From contig NZ_CP042596.1 of the NCBI RefSeq assembly GCF_009914315.1, positions 3,844,001-3,908,000 on the forward strand: DNA of 64,000 nucleotides, written 5' to 3'. The first letter of the stretch is position 1. Every line of letters begins with the position of its first letter. The position numbers were made by a program, and so were the translations under genes. Under the pieces are notes generated by a model, which ran no database searches, was not told the origin of the DNA, and was given only the letters and a program-made list of their open reading frames with translations. This document shows, piece after piece, positions 17,279 to 25,914 of the stretch. This DNA is from Granulicella sp. WH15. GTDB taxonomy: Bacteria; Acidobacteriota; Terriglobia; Terriglobales; Acidobacteriaceae.

Positions 17279-19906
17279 ATGATCTGGAATCGCACGCTGC
17301 TATTGGCAGGATCGCTTTGGTTTGCCCTTGGGATCGCTGCCGCTGCCCAGAGCTCAGGTCAGCGCGAAGGAATGGACTCGCCCGATGCGAAGGCCTCCTC
17401 TCAGCCTAGCCAGAGCCTGCCCGCGGCCGAGACCAACGCCATGAAGGGCAAAGCCACCCAAGGCAAAGCCGGGGCGCAGGGCGATACGGCCAAATCGACT
17501 ACGAACAGCAGCTCAGGAGAACGGCTCGCGGCCAGCGGCAGGCAGACCAGCAAGTCTCCCCTAGACCCCTCGGTGGCTCCCGTGAACAACACCGGTCGGC
17601 CCCGCATCGGGCTGGCGCTGGGCGGCGGCGGCGCGCTGGGCTTGTCCGAGGTCGGCGTGCTGCAGTGGTTCGAAGAGCACCATGTTCCTGTCGACGTCAT
17701 CGCGGGCACCAGCATGGGCTGCATGGTCAGCGCGCTCTACTCCAGCGGTAAGACGGTGGAGCAGTTGAAGGTCGTGATGAACGACTCGGTCTTCAACTCC
17801 GTCTTCAGCTTCGGCGCGGATTACAAGTCGCGCAGCTTCCGGCGGCGCGAGGACTCGCGCGAACTGCCCAACGCCGTGACCGTGGGCCTGCGCAAACGCA
17901 TTTCCTTCCGCAACTCCCTGCTGACCGACCAGGGTCTGAATGCCTTTCTTGACCGACAGTTCTTTCGCTACGACGACCAGATCGACTTCAACGACCTCCC
18001 CATTCCGCTGCGCTGCCTCTCGACCGATCTGAACGAGGCGCGGACCGTGACCTTTGCGCGCGGCTCTATCCCCAATGCTATTCGGGCCTCGGTCTCGCTG
18101 CCCGTCATCTACCGTCCGTTCGAGATGGACGGGCACCAGTACGTCGATGGCGGGGTGCTCGAAAACCTGCCTGCCCGGACCGTGAAGGATATGAACGCGG
18201 ACGTGGTGCTGGCCGTCTCGCTGCCGATCTCACCCGTGGCCCCCGGCGATCTGGGATCGATCTTCGGGGTGCTACAGCGTAGCTTTTCAGTGGCGATCGA
18301 GGGCGCGGAGCGGCAGCAGCGCAAGCTGGCCGACGTGGTCATCATGCCCGATCTGAAGGGTTTCTCCGCCACCGACTACCTGAAGACGGTGGAGCTTTCG
18401 AAGCAGGGCTACGCTGCCGCCGAGGAGCACAAGAGTGAGCTGCTGAAGTATGCGTTGAACGATGCGCAGTGGGCCGAGTATCTGGCCCAGCGGCAGTCCA
18501 AGCGGCGCGGCCCCGCAGGCCCGGTGCTAAGCGTGAAGGTGGACGCTCCCAACGACAGCGCCACCCGCGCGGTACAGCGGCTGTTTGCGCCGATGGTGAA
18601 CAAGCCTGTCGATACCGCGAAGATCGAGGCGATGCTCGATGAGATTCGCAGCGACGGCCGCTACGACGCGGACTACGCCGTCGGGTACTATACGGCGGCG
18701 CAGTCCGCGGCACTGGGGCGGAAGCTGGCAGCGAACGGCGATATGGCCCCGGCTGTCGCGCTGGATGTGAAGACCGGCCAGGCCGTCGATGGGAAGGGTC
18801 TCGAGGTAGCTCCGGGAACGTCCGGGCCAGTCGCGCCCGACCAGAGCGCAGCCACGCCGGAGCAGTTGGCCGAGATCTCCGCGCGGCCTGTACTGCTGGT
18901 GAAGGTGACGGATAAATCGACCGGGCCGCCGTTCCTGCAGCTGGGCCTCAATATCGAGGCCCAGACCACTGCCGTGACCCGCGCGACGCTCGAAGGACGC
19001 CTGATCCAGCAGGATCTGGGCGGCTACGGCGACGAGCTGCGGACGATCATCCGGCTGGGCTACCAGACCGAGCTGAACAGCGAGTACTACCGGCCGATCC
19101 AGCTCATCTCCGCACCCTCGAGCCAGTTCTTTTACGCTCCCCATGCGGACCTGCTGCGGCAGCCCTTCTCGATCTATACCAATCAGGTGCGGCTGGCGGA
19201 CCGGCAGTTGCAACGGTTGGGCGTCGGGGCCGATGTCGGCTGGGGCAATGCCCGGAATCAGGAGTTGCGCGCGGGGTTCGAGTACAACTACGTCGACTGG
19301 CAGTTGCAGGTGGGTGACGATCATCAACCGAGCTACACGGGTGGATCGCAGAGGGCACGGCTGCGTTATATATACGACACGCAGGACCGCAATCTGGTGC
19401 CGCAGTTTGGGATTCACCTGGTGTCGGAGGCGTCATATCTGTACGAGGCCGTCGGTAGCCGCAACGCGCCTCAGCTCTACGGACAGGGAAGCTTCGCTCA
19501 CGCGCTGGGCAAGAGGAAGGACTCGAAGAACCTGCTGATCTTCGCGGGTGAAGGCGGCACGATGTTCCATCGGGATGTCGCGCAGCCCTTCCGCTACACG
19601 CTGGGCGGGCCGCTCCGGCTCTCGGCCAGCGCGATTGACGAGTATCGCGGCACGGATTACTGGCTGGTCGAACCGGCGATACTGCGCAGGATCGCGAAGA
19701 TGCCGAGCCCGCTGGGGCAGAGCATCTACGTCGGCGCGGGGTACGAGTATGGGCAGATATTTGCTCCAGGCACGGATGCCATCCATCGGCAGGATGTGTA
19801 CTTCGGCATCGTGGCGGAGACGCCGCTGGGCGTGATTACGCTGGCTCCGACGTTCGGCGATGCGGATCATCGTAAGTTCGTGTTCACGCTGGGCAAGCTC
19901 TTCTAG
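17279..19906 (+). CDS. Patatin-like phospholipase with outer-membrane barrel (type Vd autotransporter, PlpD-like)
   Basis: An 875-residue protein. Signal peptide ends at about residue 23 (AAAAQ). A low-complexity linker runs to 105. The patatin domain (about 108-400) has the oxyanion loop GGGGALG, the nucleophile in GTSMG (Ser145) and the catalytic DGG (Asp290). A POTRA-like segment follows (about 410-475, NDSATRAVQRLFAPMVNKPV). The C-terminal part (about 540-875) is a BamA/TamA-type barrel ending in a terminal phenylalanine (FVFTLGKLF). This order is that of PlpD, which secretes its own lipase domain through the barrel. All catalytic residues are present, so activity on phospholipids is likely. 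Confidence 0.9.
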   Translation: MIWNRTLLLAGSLWFALGIAAAAQSSGQREGMDSPDAKASSQPSQSLPAAETNAMKGKATQGKAGAQGDTAKSTTNSSSGERLAASGRQTSKSPLDPSVAPVNNTGRPRIGLALGGGGALGLSEVGVLQWFEEHHVPVDVIAGTSMGCMVSALYSSGKTVEQLKVVMNDSVFNSVFSFGADYKSRSFRRREDSRELPNAVTVGLRKRISFRNSLLTDQGLNAFLDRQFFRYDDQIDFNDLPIPLRCLSTDLNEARTVTFARGSIPNAIRASVSLPVIYRPFEMDGHQYVDGGVLENLPARTVKDMNADVVLAVSLPISPVAPGDLGSIFGVLQRSFSVAIEGAERQQRKLADVVIMPDLKGFSATDYLKTVELSKQGYAAAEEHKSELLKYALNDAQWAEYLAQRQSKRRGPAGPVLSVKVDAPNDSATRAVQRLFAPMVNKPVDTAKIEAMLDEIRSDGRYDADYAVGYYTAAQSAALGRKLAANGDMAPAVALDVKTGQAVDGKGLEVAPGTSGPVAPDQSAATPEQLAEISARPVLLVKVTDKSTGPPFLQLGLNIEAQTTAVTRATLEGRLIQQDLGGYGDELRTIIRLGYQTELNSEYYRPIQLISAPSSQFFYAPHADLLRQPFSIYTNQVRLADRQLQRLGVGADVGWGNARNQELRAGFEYNYVDWQLQVGDDHQPSYTGGSQRARLRYIYDTQDRNLVPQFGIHLVSEASYLYEAVGSRNAPQLYGQGSFAHALGKRKDSKNLLIFAGEGGTMFHRDVAQPFRYTLGGPLRLSASAIDEYRGTDYWLVEPAILRRIAKMPSPLGQSIYVGAGYEYGQIFAPGTDAIHRQDVYFGIVAETPLGVITLAPTFGDADHRKFVFTLGKLF

Positions 19907-19933
19907 GCGGGGGATTGGCGGATTGGGCCGGGC

Positions 19934-20153
19934 AAAGAAAGCATACCTCGGGGGCTAAAGCCCGCATGAGTGGCGGGTTTTAGTGTCGGGGCTAAAGCCC
20001 CGACCTACCCCAGAAGCAAGGGCAACGGCAAAAACAAAAACAAGGGCAAAAACAACGGCAACAGCAAGAACAAAAACGAGAGCAACGGCAGAAACAGATT
20101 CCTCCGCTTCGCTCCTGAATGACAACCAAGAAAACAGGCAACGGCAACAACAA
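19934..20153 (+). repeat. Dispersed repeat A, copy 2
   Basis: It has the same order as copy 1 at 1434: AAAGCATACCTCGG, palindrome GGGCTAAAGCCC, a second palindrome GTCGGGGCTAAAGCCCCGAC, CCTACCCCAGAAGC, 13 degenerate hexamers, and the conserved tail from AGATTCCTCCGCTTCGC to AACAGGCAAC. The hexamers have drifted in sequence while the flanks are almost unchanged. It lies 28 bases after the patatin stop codon. Confidence 0.85.
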
Positions 20154-20221
20154 GTTCTTTATGGTTGAAGTTCTTGTTTTTAATCCGCCTTGATCCGTCT
20201 TATCCGCGTTGGGCTTTTCGA

Positions 20222-20935
20222 TCAGGGCTGCTCATCCGCTGACTCTCCTTCCTCGACCAGCGAGGTCGAGCCGACCACGTCGAAGGTGACAGGCTCGCCG
20301 CCGGTGGGCTGGAGCGTCGCGCGCATGGGCAGGCGCTGCCACGTCGCAGGCCGGCAGACCGGGATGAAGTGGTTCGGCTGCGGCCACGGGCCGATGATCT
20401 TCTGGGCCACCGGCTTGCGCGCGCCGAGCTGCGCGACCAGCGCCACCAGCCCTCCCCGAGCGGTCGTAGCAATGCCACAGTAAGCCGCGTAGTCGCGGTA
20501 CCAGGCCACGTTCGAGACTGCCGAGTCGAAGTCCGGCAGGTGCAGCGCAGTGATGTGGCCCGTCACCCGGTCCACTGTGAGCCAGGGGCCGGGCTGCCAG
20601 ACCCAGTGCGGCTCGCGGTCCTGCGGCAGTGCATCGTTCAGGTGCAGGGCGCGGCGTATCGCGAAGGTGCGGTCGGTGATTTCGTGCAACTCGCCGGTCG
20701 TCCACTCGCGCTGGCGCTCGTCGACGATGAGCGGGCGGACCTTCAGGCTGGTCGAGTCCTCGTCCTTCTCGTCGGCTGGGGTATCGGGCGCGAGATAAGG
20801 GACGCGGCGCGCAGCCCCCAGCACGACGCTGTGGGTGCGGGGCGGAGAGGCCGGACGCGGTGGGCGCGGAGTCTGTCCAACTGCGGACACGGCAAGCAAT
20901 AGCAGAGGCACAGGAGCATAGGAAAAGGTCTGCAT
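20222..20935 (-). CDS. Exported protein of unknown function
   Basis: A protein of 237 residues if started at the ATG at 20935, which gives a clean signal peptide (APVPLLLLAVSAVGQ); the frame stays open further upstream but that part looks non-coding. The mature part is proline-rich at first, then holds VWQPGPWLTVDRVTGHITAL and NVAWYRDYAAYCGIATTARG. I do not recognise a domain. It is monocistronic on the minus strand. Confidence 0.65.
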   Translation of the reverse strand: MQTFSYAPVPLLLLAVSAVGQTPRPPRPASPPRTHSVVLGAARRVPYLAPDTPADEKDEDSTSLKVRPLIVDERQREWTTGELHEITDRTFAIRRALHLNDALPQDREPHWVWQPGPWLTVDRVTGHITALHLPDFDSAVSNVAWYRDYAAYCGIATTARGGLVALVAQLGARKPVAQKIIGPWPQPNHFIPVCRPATWQRLPMRATLQPTGGEPVTFDVVGSTSLVEEGESADEQP

Positions 20936-21327
20936 CCCCGGAGAGTAGGGCCTTCGGCGATGGCTTGCAAGGGGCACCATGCGCGACGTTACTAAAGTTG
21001 CCTCCGAGACCCATTTTGGGCTCGATTGCACCAGATCCGCGGCAGGGGTGTAACTGTCTTGAGTCTCCCCTGCGATTTCTGGCACAGGGAGGGCGGTATG
21101 GCGGGAGTTTTCAAGAAAACGCACACGCCCGAGAGTAGTATCGTGGAGAAAGAGCGCACGACCGGCGCATGGAGCATCCGGCGGCGGCCTCCGCAGACAA
21201 GTAGGCGGACATAACTGGAACGACACTCCATCTGCCCGGCTGCATCGAAGTAAAAGTGTTCAAACGGCATCGGACAAAGCGCCTTTAGGCATCTTATTCA
21301 GACAGTAAAGGAAGGAATTACCGAATT
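20936..21327. other. Gap without a recognised gene
   Basis: This divergent gap separates the exported protein (minus) and the bactofilin gene (plus). An open frame continues through it on the minus strand, but without a start or residue pattern that I can support. Promoters for both neighbours are expected here; I cannot place them with confidence. Confidence 0.5.
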
Positions 21328-21840
21328 ATGTGGAAGCCAAACCAGCCAAGCACGACACCCCAGACCCCAGAGCGGATGACGCCGGCACCCGCGAGCTTCG
21401 AGACCAACGCAGCGCGCCCCGCTGCCACAGGCACGACCGCAGCTCCGGGAACGGGCGAGCAGGCGACGATCGGCAAGTCGCTCATCATCAAGGGCGAGGT
21501 CTCGGGCTCCGAGTCGCTGTACATCGACGGCAAGATTGAAGGCACGATCAACCTGCCGGGCAACCGCGTGACGGTGGGCCGGAACGGTCAGGTCGCTGCG
21601 AATATCCTGGCTCGCGAGATCGTCGTTCTGGGTAAGGTGCGTGGAAACTGCCAGGCGGCGGATCGCGTGGATATCCGCAGCGAAGGCTCGCTGACCGGCG
21701 ACGTGATCGCGGCGCGTATCTCGATCGAGGACGGCGCGTTCTTCAAGGGCGGCATCGACATCCGCAAGCCGGGCGCTGGCGACCAGAAGGCTGGCGTGCC
21801 TCCCGCGACCGAGCCTGCTGCGACGACGACCACCGCTTAA
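21328..21840 (+). CDS. Bactofilin (polymer-forming cytoskeletal protein)
   Basis: A 170-residue protein: a disordered proline/threonine-rich head (1-48), a central right-handed beta-helix with short repeats (SLIIKGEVSGSESLYIDGKI, NRVTVGRNGQVAANI, AREIVVLGKVRGN, DRVDIRSEGSLTGD), and a disordered tail. This is the bactofilin (DUF583) layout. Bactofilins form non-polar filaments without nucleotide and help place cell-wall enzymes. A strong terminator follows 17 bases after the stop, so the gene is monocistronic. Confidence 0.93.
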   Translation: MWKPNQPSTTPQTPERMTPAPASFETNAARPAATGTTAAPGTGEQATIGKSLIIKGEVSGSESLYIDGKIEGTINLPGNRVTVGRNGQVAANILAREIVVLGKVRGNCQAADRVDIRSEGSLTGDVIAARISIEDGAFFKGGIDIRKPGAGDQKAGVPPATEPAATTTTA

Positions 21841-21857
21841 GCTCGTCTGCAATACGG

Positions 21858-21886
21858 AAAAGACCCGGCCTTGTGCCGGGTCTTTT
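21858..21886 (+). terminator. Intrinsic terminator of the bactofilin gene
   Basis: A 12-base perfect inverted repeat AAAAGACCCGGC / GCCGGGTCTTTT with a 5-base loop. The A-tract on one side and the T-tract on the other make it usable in both directions, so it may also serve the convergent DUF2752 gene ending at 21892. Confidence 0.9.
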
Positions 21887-21891
21887 CTTGC

Positions 21892-22317
21892 TTAGACGAC
21901 GGTGTTGCGCAGGATGGTGAAGATGATGGCTGCGGCGTAGAGGGCTGTCATCCCTGGAGTGGGAACTCTGGGCCAGCGTTGTTGGGTGTAGGCACAGGCA
22001 GCGTAGGTGAGGACCAGCGGCAGAAGAATGACGAAGAGCGCGTTGAGATGGAACGCCTGCTGGAGATGACCGTGGAGGAGTGCGGCCAGGGAGCGGGTGG
22101 CTCCGCAGCCGGGACAGAGCAGGCCAGTGAGGGCGTGGATGGGGCACGGTGGGTAGATAGGTGTGCTGGCCGGGGGATAGCGATAGAGCAGTGCGAGCGC
22201 TGCTAGTGAGAAAAAAGCAACAGCAAGTGCGCCCTTACGCCGGGCGGGCGGCACTTCGTGCGGTGCTGGACGCTTCGCGTGAGGCAAGGCATTTACCCCA
22301 CTAGTAGCGCGGAGCAC
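21892..22317 (-). CDS. DUF2752 family membrane protein
   Basis: A 141-residue protein with three membrane segments and the family signature PPCPIHALTGLLCPGCGATRS, where the CPxCG cysteines may bind metal or form a redox pair; function is unknown. Codons for about residues 13-29 (HAKRPAPHEVPPARRKG) come from repeat B copy 4, so the repeat has inserted into, or supplied, the N-terminus. Its start overlaps the end of the GYF-domain gene by 17 bases. Confidence 0.85.
   Translation of the reverse strand: MLRATSGVNALPHAKRPAPHEVPPARRKGALAVAFFSLAALALLYRYPPASTPIYPPCPIHALTGLLCPGCGATRSLAALLHGHLQQAFHLNALFVILLPLVLTYAACAYTQQRWPRVPTPGMTALYAAAIIFTILRNTVV
22228..22281 (-). repeat. Dispersed repeat B, copy 4 (inverted), inside a reading frame
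   Basis: On the minus strand it reads TCACGCGAAGCGTCC, then the common core and TAAGGGCGC. Unlike the other three copies it lies within an open reading frame, the 5' part of the DUF2752 gene, which it crosses without a stop codon. Confidence 0.85.
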
Positions 22318-23056
22318 CGAACCGGGCCGCTGCCTTCAGGGCGTTGATACGGTTGAGATGGTACTGGAAGTAGAGGCCGCCGAAGAAGAAGGTCATCACC
22401 CCCGAGAGGCGCAGGCCGATCGGCTCAGGGCCGTTGAAGTGTTCGAGCAGCGACTCGCGGTGCTGGAAGCGGGCGATCAGCTTGAGCACCCAGAAAGCGA
22501 GGCCGATGAAGCCGCGCATGGCATACTCGCCGGAGCTGTGGTGGTAGACGACACCAGAGCGCGCCATGAAGATGGCGCTGCTGAAGCCCGTGACGAAGGT
22601 GACGGCCATGTAAACGAGATAGAGCAGGTCCGCGCCGATGTAGTAAAAGAGTGCGGTGCTGTTGGGTTGGACGCGGCGGGTCCAGGCAGCGACGATGAGG
22701 TTCCAGACGTACTGAAAGAGCGAGCAGGTGACGAGGTCGAAGAGCAGGACCAGGCCCCAGTTCAGGTTGGGCGGGTCGGGGTACTGATCGACCATGACCG
22801 ACGGGGCGGGTTGGGAGTAAGCAGGAGTGGGCTCGAAGGGTGCAGACTGGGCTTGAGGCTGAAACTGGGACTGGGGCTGGGGTTGCGCCGTCTGGGGTTC
22901 GGCGGCCAGGAGCTGAGAGACCGGAATCCACTCGGGCATATCTTCGTTCTTCACCAGATCGGTGGGCTGAACGTTGCCGGTAGCCAGGTAACGCTTGAGA
23001 TCTTCAAGGGTGTAGGGTCCGTACTGCTGGCCGTTGCGTGAGATCTGGTAGTGCAT
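22301..23056 (-). CDS. GYF-domain membrane protein
   Basis: A 251-residue protein. Residues 1-52 form a GYF_2-type domain (YQISRNGQQYGPYTLEDLKR, ending EWIPVSQL), usually a proline-peptide binder. A proline/glutamine-rich linker (55-95) follows, then a four-helix membrane part (NWGLVLLFDLVTCSLFQYVW, LLYLVYMAVTFVTGFSSAIF, and a C-terminal hydrophobic helix before YFQYHLNRINAL). The C-terminal half resembles DUF4234-type proteins. It is coupled with the DUF2752 gene; a joint membrane role is likely but unknown. Confidence 0.8.
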   Translation of the reverse strand: MHYQISRNGQQYGPYTLEDLKRYLATGNVQPTDLVKNEDMPEWIPVSQLLAAEPQTAQPQPQSQFQPQAQSAPFEPTPAYSQPAPSVMVDQYPDPPNLNWGLVLLFDLVTCSLFQYVWNLIVAAWTRRVQPNSTALFYYIGADLLYLVYMAVTFVTGFSSAIFMARSGVVYHHSSGEYAMRGFIGLAFWVLKLIARFQHRESLLEHFNGPEPIGLRLSGVMTFFFGGLYFQYHLNRINALKAAARFGAPRY

Positions 23057-23151
23057 GGGAGGGAACTCCTGAGATGACTGCTCGACGTATGACCGATGAA
23101 AACACGGGGCGGGGTTTGGGGCAACTTGATTGTTGTAATAGCCGGAATGAG

Positions 23152-24750
23152 CTATGAATTGGGTTCGAGAAGGACGATGGCTTCGTTGGGACGGAGCGTG
23201 GTTGGGGCGTCCGTTGTATCCACAAAAGAGCTGAGGAGGAGACGGCCGGATTGCGGAATGGGCCGTGGCTGGTCTGTGAAGTTGAGGTGAATCTGAATGG
23301 TCTCATCGGCGGAGGTGCGCCGATAGGAGAGGACGCCGTCGCGGGATTGCACGTCGGCGATGGAGCCGAGGCTAAGAGCGGGGTAATTGCGGCGCAGGGT
23401 TAGCAGCGTGCGATAGAGCGTGAGGCTGCTGGCTGCGTCGGCGGATTCATGCTCGACGGTGAGCTGGCCGGTGGGGTCGGCGAAGGGGAGCCAGGGGTGG
23501 TCGGCTGTCGTAAAGCCGAAGCCGGGTGTGGAGTCCCACGGCATCGGGGATCGCTCGGGGTCGCGGCCCTGACCGATGCCGGGCTGGTTCTTCTCGGCGG
23601 GGTCCTGCACCTGGTCGGGCGCGATGGCGGCGTTGGGCAGGCCCAGTTCGTCGCCGTAGTAGAGCGTGGGGGTTCCGCGCAGGGTGAGGAGCAGCACCGC
23701 CGCCACGCGGGCCTGCGCGGGGCCGATACGGCTGGTCAGGCGGGTCTGGTCGTGGTTGCCGAGGACCCAGTTGGGCCACGCGCCCGTGGGCAGCAGCGCC
23801 TCGTAAGTCGTGATGAGCTGGGCGATGCGGTCGGCGCTCCACTCAGTCTGGATGAGGTGGAAGTTGAAGGGCATGTGCGCGCCGGTGAGGGTGTCGGGAT
23901 GGCCGTAGTAGGCGATCAACTCCGCGAGCGGCAGGTAGATCTCGCCGATGAGGACGCGCTCGGAGTAGGTGTCGAGCAGGGCGCGCATCTCGGCGACGAT
24001 GCTATGGGTCTCGGGCTGGTCGGCGGTGTAGCGGGGCAGCACGGACCAGGAGGTGGAGTTGCCGGGACGCCAGTCGGGGTTGGGCGGGTTGTCGCGGAAC
24101 TGGTCGTCCTTGATGAGGAGCCAGAGGACGTCCATGCGGAAGCCGTCCACGCCCTTGTCGAGCCAGAACATCATGGCGGCGTAGATGGCAGCGCGGACCT
24201 CGGGGTTGCGCCAGTTGAGGTCGGGCTGCTGGGTGAGGAAGGAGTGGCAGTAGTACTGGCCGGTCGCGGGGTCGAGCGTCCAGGCCGGGCCGCCGAACTG
24301 GCTGGTCCAGTTGTTGGGCGGGCCGCCGTCGGGAGCAGGGTCGCGCCAGAGATACCAGTCGCGCTTGGGATCGGTGCGGCTGGATCGGGAGGCGAGGAAC
24401 CAGGGGTGCTGGTCGGAGGTGTGGTTGGGGACGAAGTCGAGGATGACGCGGAGGCCGCGAGAGTGGGCGGCGGTGAGGAGGGAGTCGAAGTCGGCGAGGG
24501 TGCCGAAGAGTGGATCGACGCCGGTGTAGTCGGCAACGTCGTAGCCGAAGTCGGCCATGGGCGAGGGATAGAAGGGCGAGATCCAGATGGCCGCGATGCC
24601 GAGGGTGGCGAGGTAGTCGAGGCGGCGCTCGATGCCGGGAAGGTCGCCGATGCCGTCGGCGTTGGTGTCCTGGAACGAGCGCGGGTAGATCTGATAGATG
24701 ACGCCAGAGCGCCACCAAAGAGCCGAGTGCGGAGAGGTCGTCGGAGTCAT
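23152..24750 (-). CDS. GH13 alpha-glucosidase / oligo-1,6-glucosidase type
   Basis: A 532-residue protein from the ATG at 24750 (MTPTTSPHSALWWRSGVIYQ); the frame is open to 24897, but that extension looks non-coding. GH13 regions are complete: DFVPNHTS, GFRMDVLW (nucleophile aspartate), LIGEIYLP (acid/base glutamate) and VLGNHDQTRL (transition-state aspartate). The QIYPRSF start and GIGDLPGI segment place it with cytoplasmic alpha-glucosidases that hydrolyse maltose, isomaltose or sucrose. It lacks a signal peptide. The TetR-type regulator just upstream on the same strand ends 127 bases before it. Confidence 0.93.
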   Translation of the reverse strand: MTPTTSPHSALWWRSGVIYQIYPRSFQDTNADGIGDLPGIERRLDYLATLGIAAIWISPFYPSPMADFGYDVADYTGVDPLFGTLADFDSLLTAAHSRGLRVILDFVPNHTSDQHPWFLASRSSRTDPKRDWYLWRDPAPDGGPPNNWTSQFGGPAWTLDPATGQYYCHSFLTQQPDLNWRNPEVRAAIYAAMMFWLDKGVDGFRMDVLWLLIKDDQFRDNPPNPDWRPGNSTSWSVLPRYTADQPETHSIVAEMRALLDTYSERVLIGEIYLPLAELIAYYGHPDTLTGAHMPFNFHLIQTEWSADRIAQLITTYEALLPTGAWPNWVLGNHDQTRLTSRIGPAQARVAAVLLLTLRGTPTLYYGDELGLPNAAIAPDQVQDPAEKNQPGIGQGRDPERSPMPWDSTPGFGFTTADHPWLPFADPTGQLTVEHESADAASSLTLYRTLLTLRRNYPALSLGSIADVQSRDGVLSYRRTSADETIQIHLNFTDQPRPIPQSGRLLLSSFVDTTDAPTTLRPNEAIVLLEPNS

Positions 24751-24877
24751 ATGGATTGGATGGTACTTCGTACCGTCCTCGGAGCGGTACAGGGAAATTA
24801 TCTTCTGAGGGCTCCCCGTTGGTCGGCATCGAGCATCTCTATTCCCGGCGAACGGGAGAGCCACGCAATACGTCGAA

Positions 24878-25456
24878 TTACTCGGCTGCGATGGCAACCC
24901 ATACCGTCTCGGCGATGTTCTTCAAGGTCGGCGCGGAGTAGTTTTTAGGAGACTTCGAAAGATCTGATGCCAGGCCGAAGAAGATGCTGTTGATGGCTTC
25001 GGGCGGCAGATCTTTCAACACCCCGCCCTTCTTCTTCGGGCGGAATAACTTGATGAGGCTGGCGGCCTTGGGATCGACCTCGTCAGTTGGAGCCGCTGCG
25101 CAGTAAGGCGAATTGAGGTACTGATCGAGAAACCGCTTCTCGCGCAGGTGCGTGCGATAGAAGTGGTAGGCGTTGAGCCACACATGCACGGCCACCTGAT
25201 GCGGCTGCATCTGCTCTGACAGGCCGCGCAGCAGCACGTCGCGCTTAAGCGACTTAACCCGCGCGTAGAGGGCGTGAATGATGTCGTCTTTACTGGAGAA
25301 GTAGTGGTAGATGACGCCGGGGCTGGCACCAGCGCGCTTGGCGAGAACCGACATGGGTGCGTTGTGAAAGCCACGCTCGACGATGAGATCGAGCATCGCG
25401 TTCAGGATTGCTTCTTTCTTGTCGGGAGTCTTTTCGGCCATCGCAGTCTGCTTCAT
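24878..25456 (-). CDS. TetR-family transcriptional regulator
   Basis: A 192-residue protein. The N-terminal helix-turn-helix is clear: KEAILNAMLDLIVERGFHNA, MSVLAKRAGASPGVIYHYFS, SKDDIIHALY. The C-terminal ligand domain is of the TetR_C_33-like type. Starts at 25456 or 25441 are both possible. The SMR-type transporter gene lies 50 bases upstream on the same strand and is the likeliest target. Confidence 0.9.
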   Translation of the reverse strand: MKQTAMAEKTPDKKEAILNAMLDLIVERGFHNAPMSVLAKRAGASPGVIYHYFSSKDDIIHALYARVKSLKRDVLLRGLSEQMQPHQVAVHVWLNAYHFYRTHLREKRFLDQYLNSPYCAAAPTDEVDPKAASLIKLFRPKKKGGVLKDLPPEAINSIFFGLASDLSKSPKNYSAPTLKNIAETVWVAIAAE

Positions 25457-25506
25457 AGAACGTTCATTCTAGCAGGCGTTCCCACGGGCTCTTTTTACAA
25501 CGTGCG

Positions 25507-25842
25507 TTAGACCTTGGCGAACGAAATGACGATGCCGCCCGCGACGATCAGCAGGCCACCAGCGAGGACCAACGCCGAAGGAGGCTGCTTGAAGAACACC
25601 CACGAGATCAGTTGCGCAATGACGAAGAAGAAGACAACGTACAGGCCCAGCAGCTTTCCGAAGTCCCACGGCGGTGCGTTCACCGTCCATCCGTAGGCGA
25701 ACAGAACGATTGCGGCCGCGGCAAAGAGGAGATAGCGATGCCAGGCCACGCCAGCATGGAGGCCCGTGCGGATCATCGCATCGCCGACAGCTTCGAGCGT
25801 TGCGGCCAGCAGCAGAATCAGAATGGCTGAGCATCGAGTCAT
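25507..25842 (-). CDS. Small EamA/SMR-type transporter
   Basis: A 111-residue, four-helix protein: ILILLLAATLEAVGDAMIR (the conserved helix-1 glutamate as in SMR pumps), YLLFAAAAIVLFAYGW, LGLYVVFFFVIAQLISWVFF and LVLAGGLLIVAGGIVI. Length fits the small multidrug resistance family. It probably forms a dimer that exchanges a cationic compound for protons. It precedes the TetR gene in one transcript. Confidence 0.8.
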   Translation of the reverse strand: MTRCSAILILLLAATLEAVGDAMIRTGLHAGVAWHRYLLFAAAAIVLFAYGWTVNAPPWDFGKLLGLYVVFFFVIAQLISWVFFKQPPSALVLAGGLLIVAGGIVISFAKV

Positions 25843-25914
25843 GGCGTGCTCCTAACTTAGAAGACGGAGCATCAGGAAGGTGTAAGTGGTCCCGCGAATC
25901 GGCAAGAGCTGCGA

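Noticed and set aside
23449..24948. A 499-codon frame opposite the alpha-glucosidase
   Set aside because: It has G/V/E-rich low-complexity translation with no start signal; the GH13 motifs are complete on the other strand.
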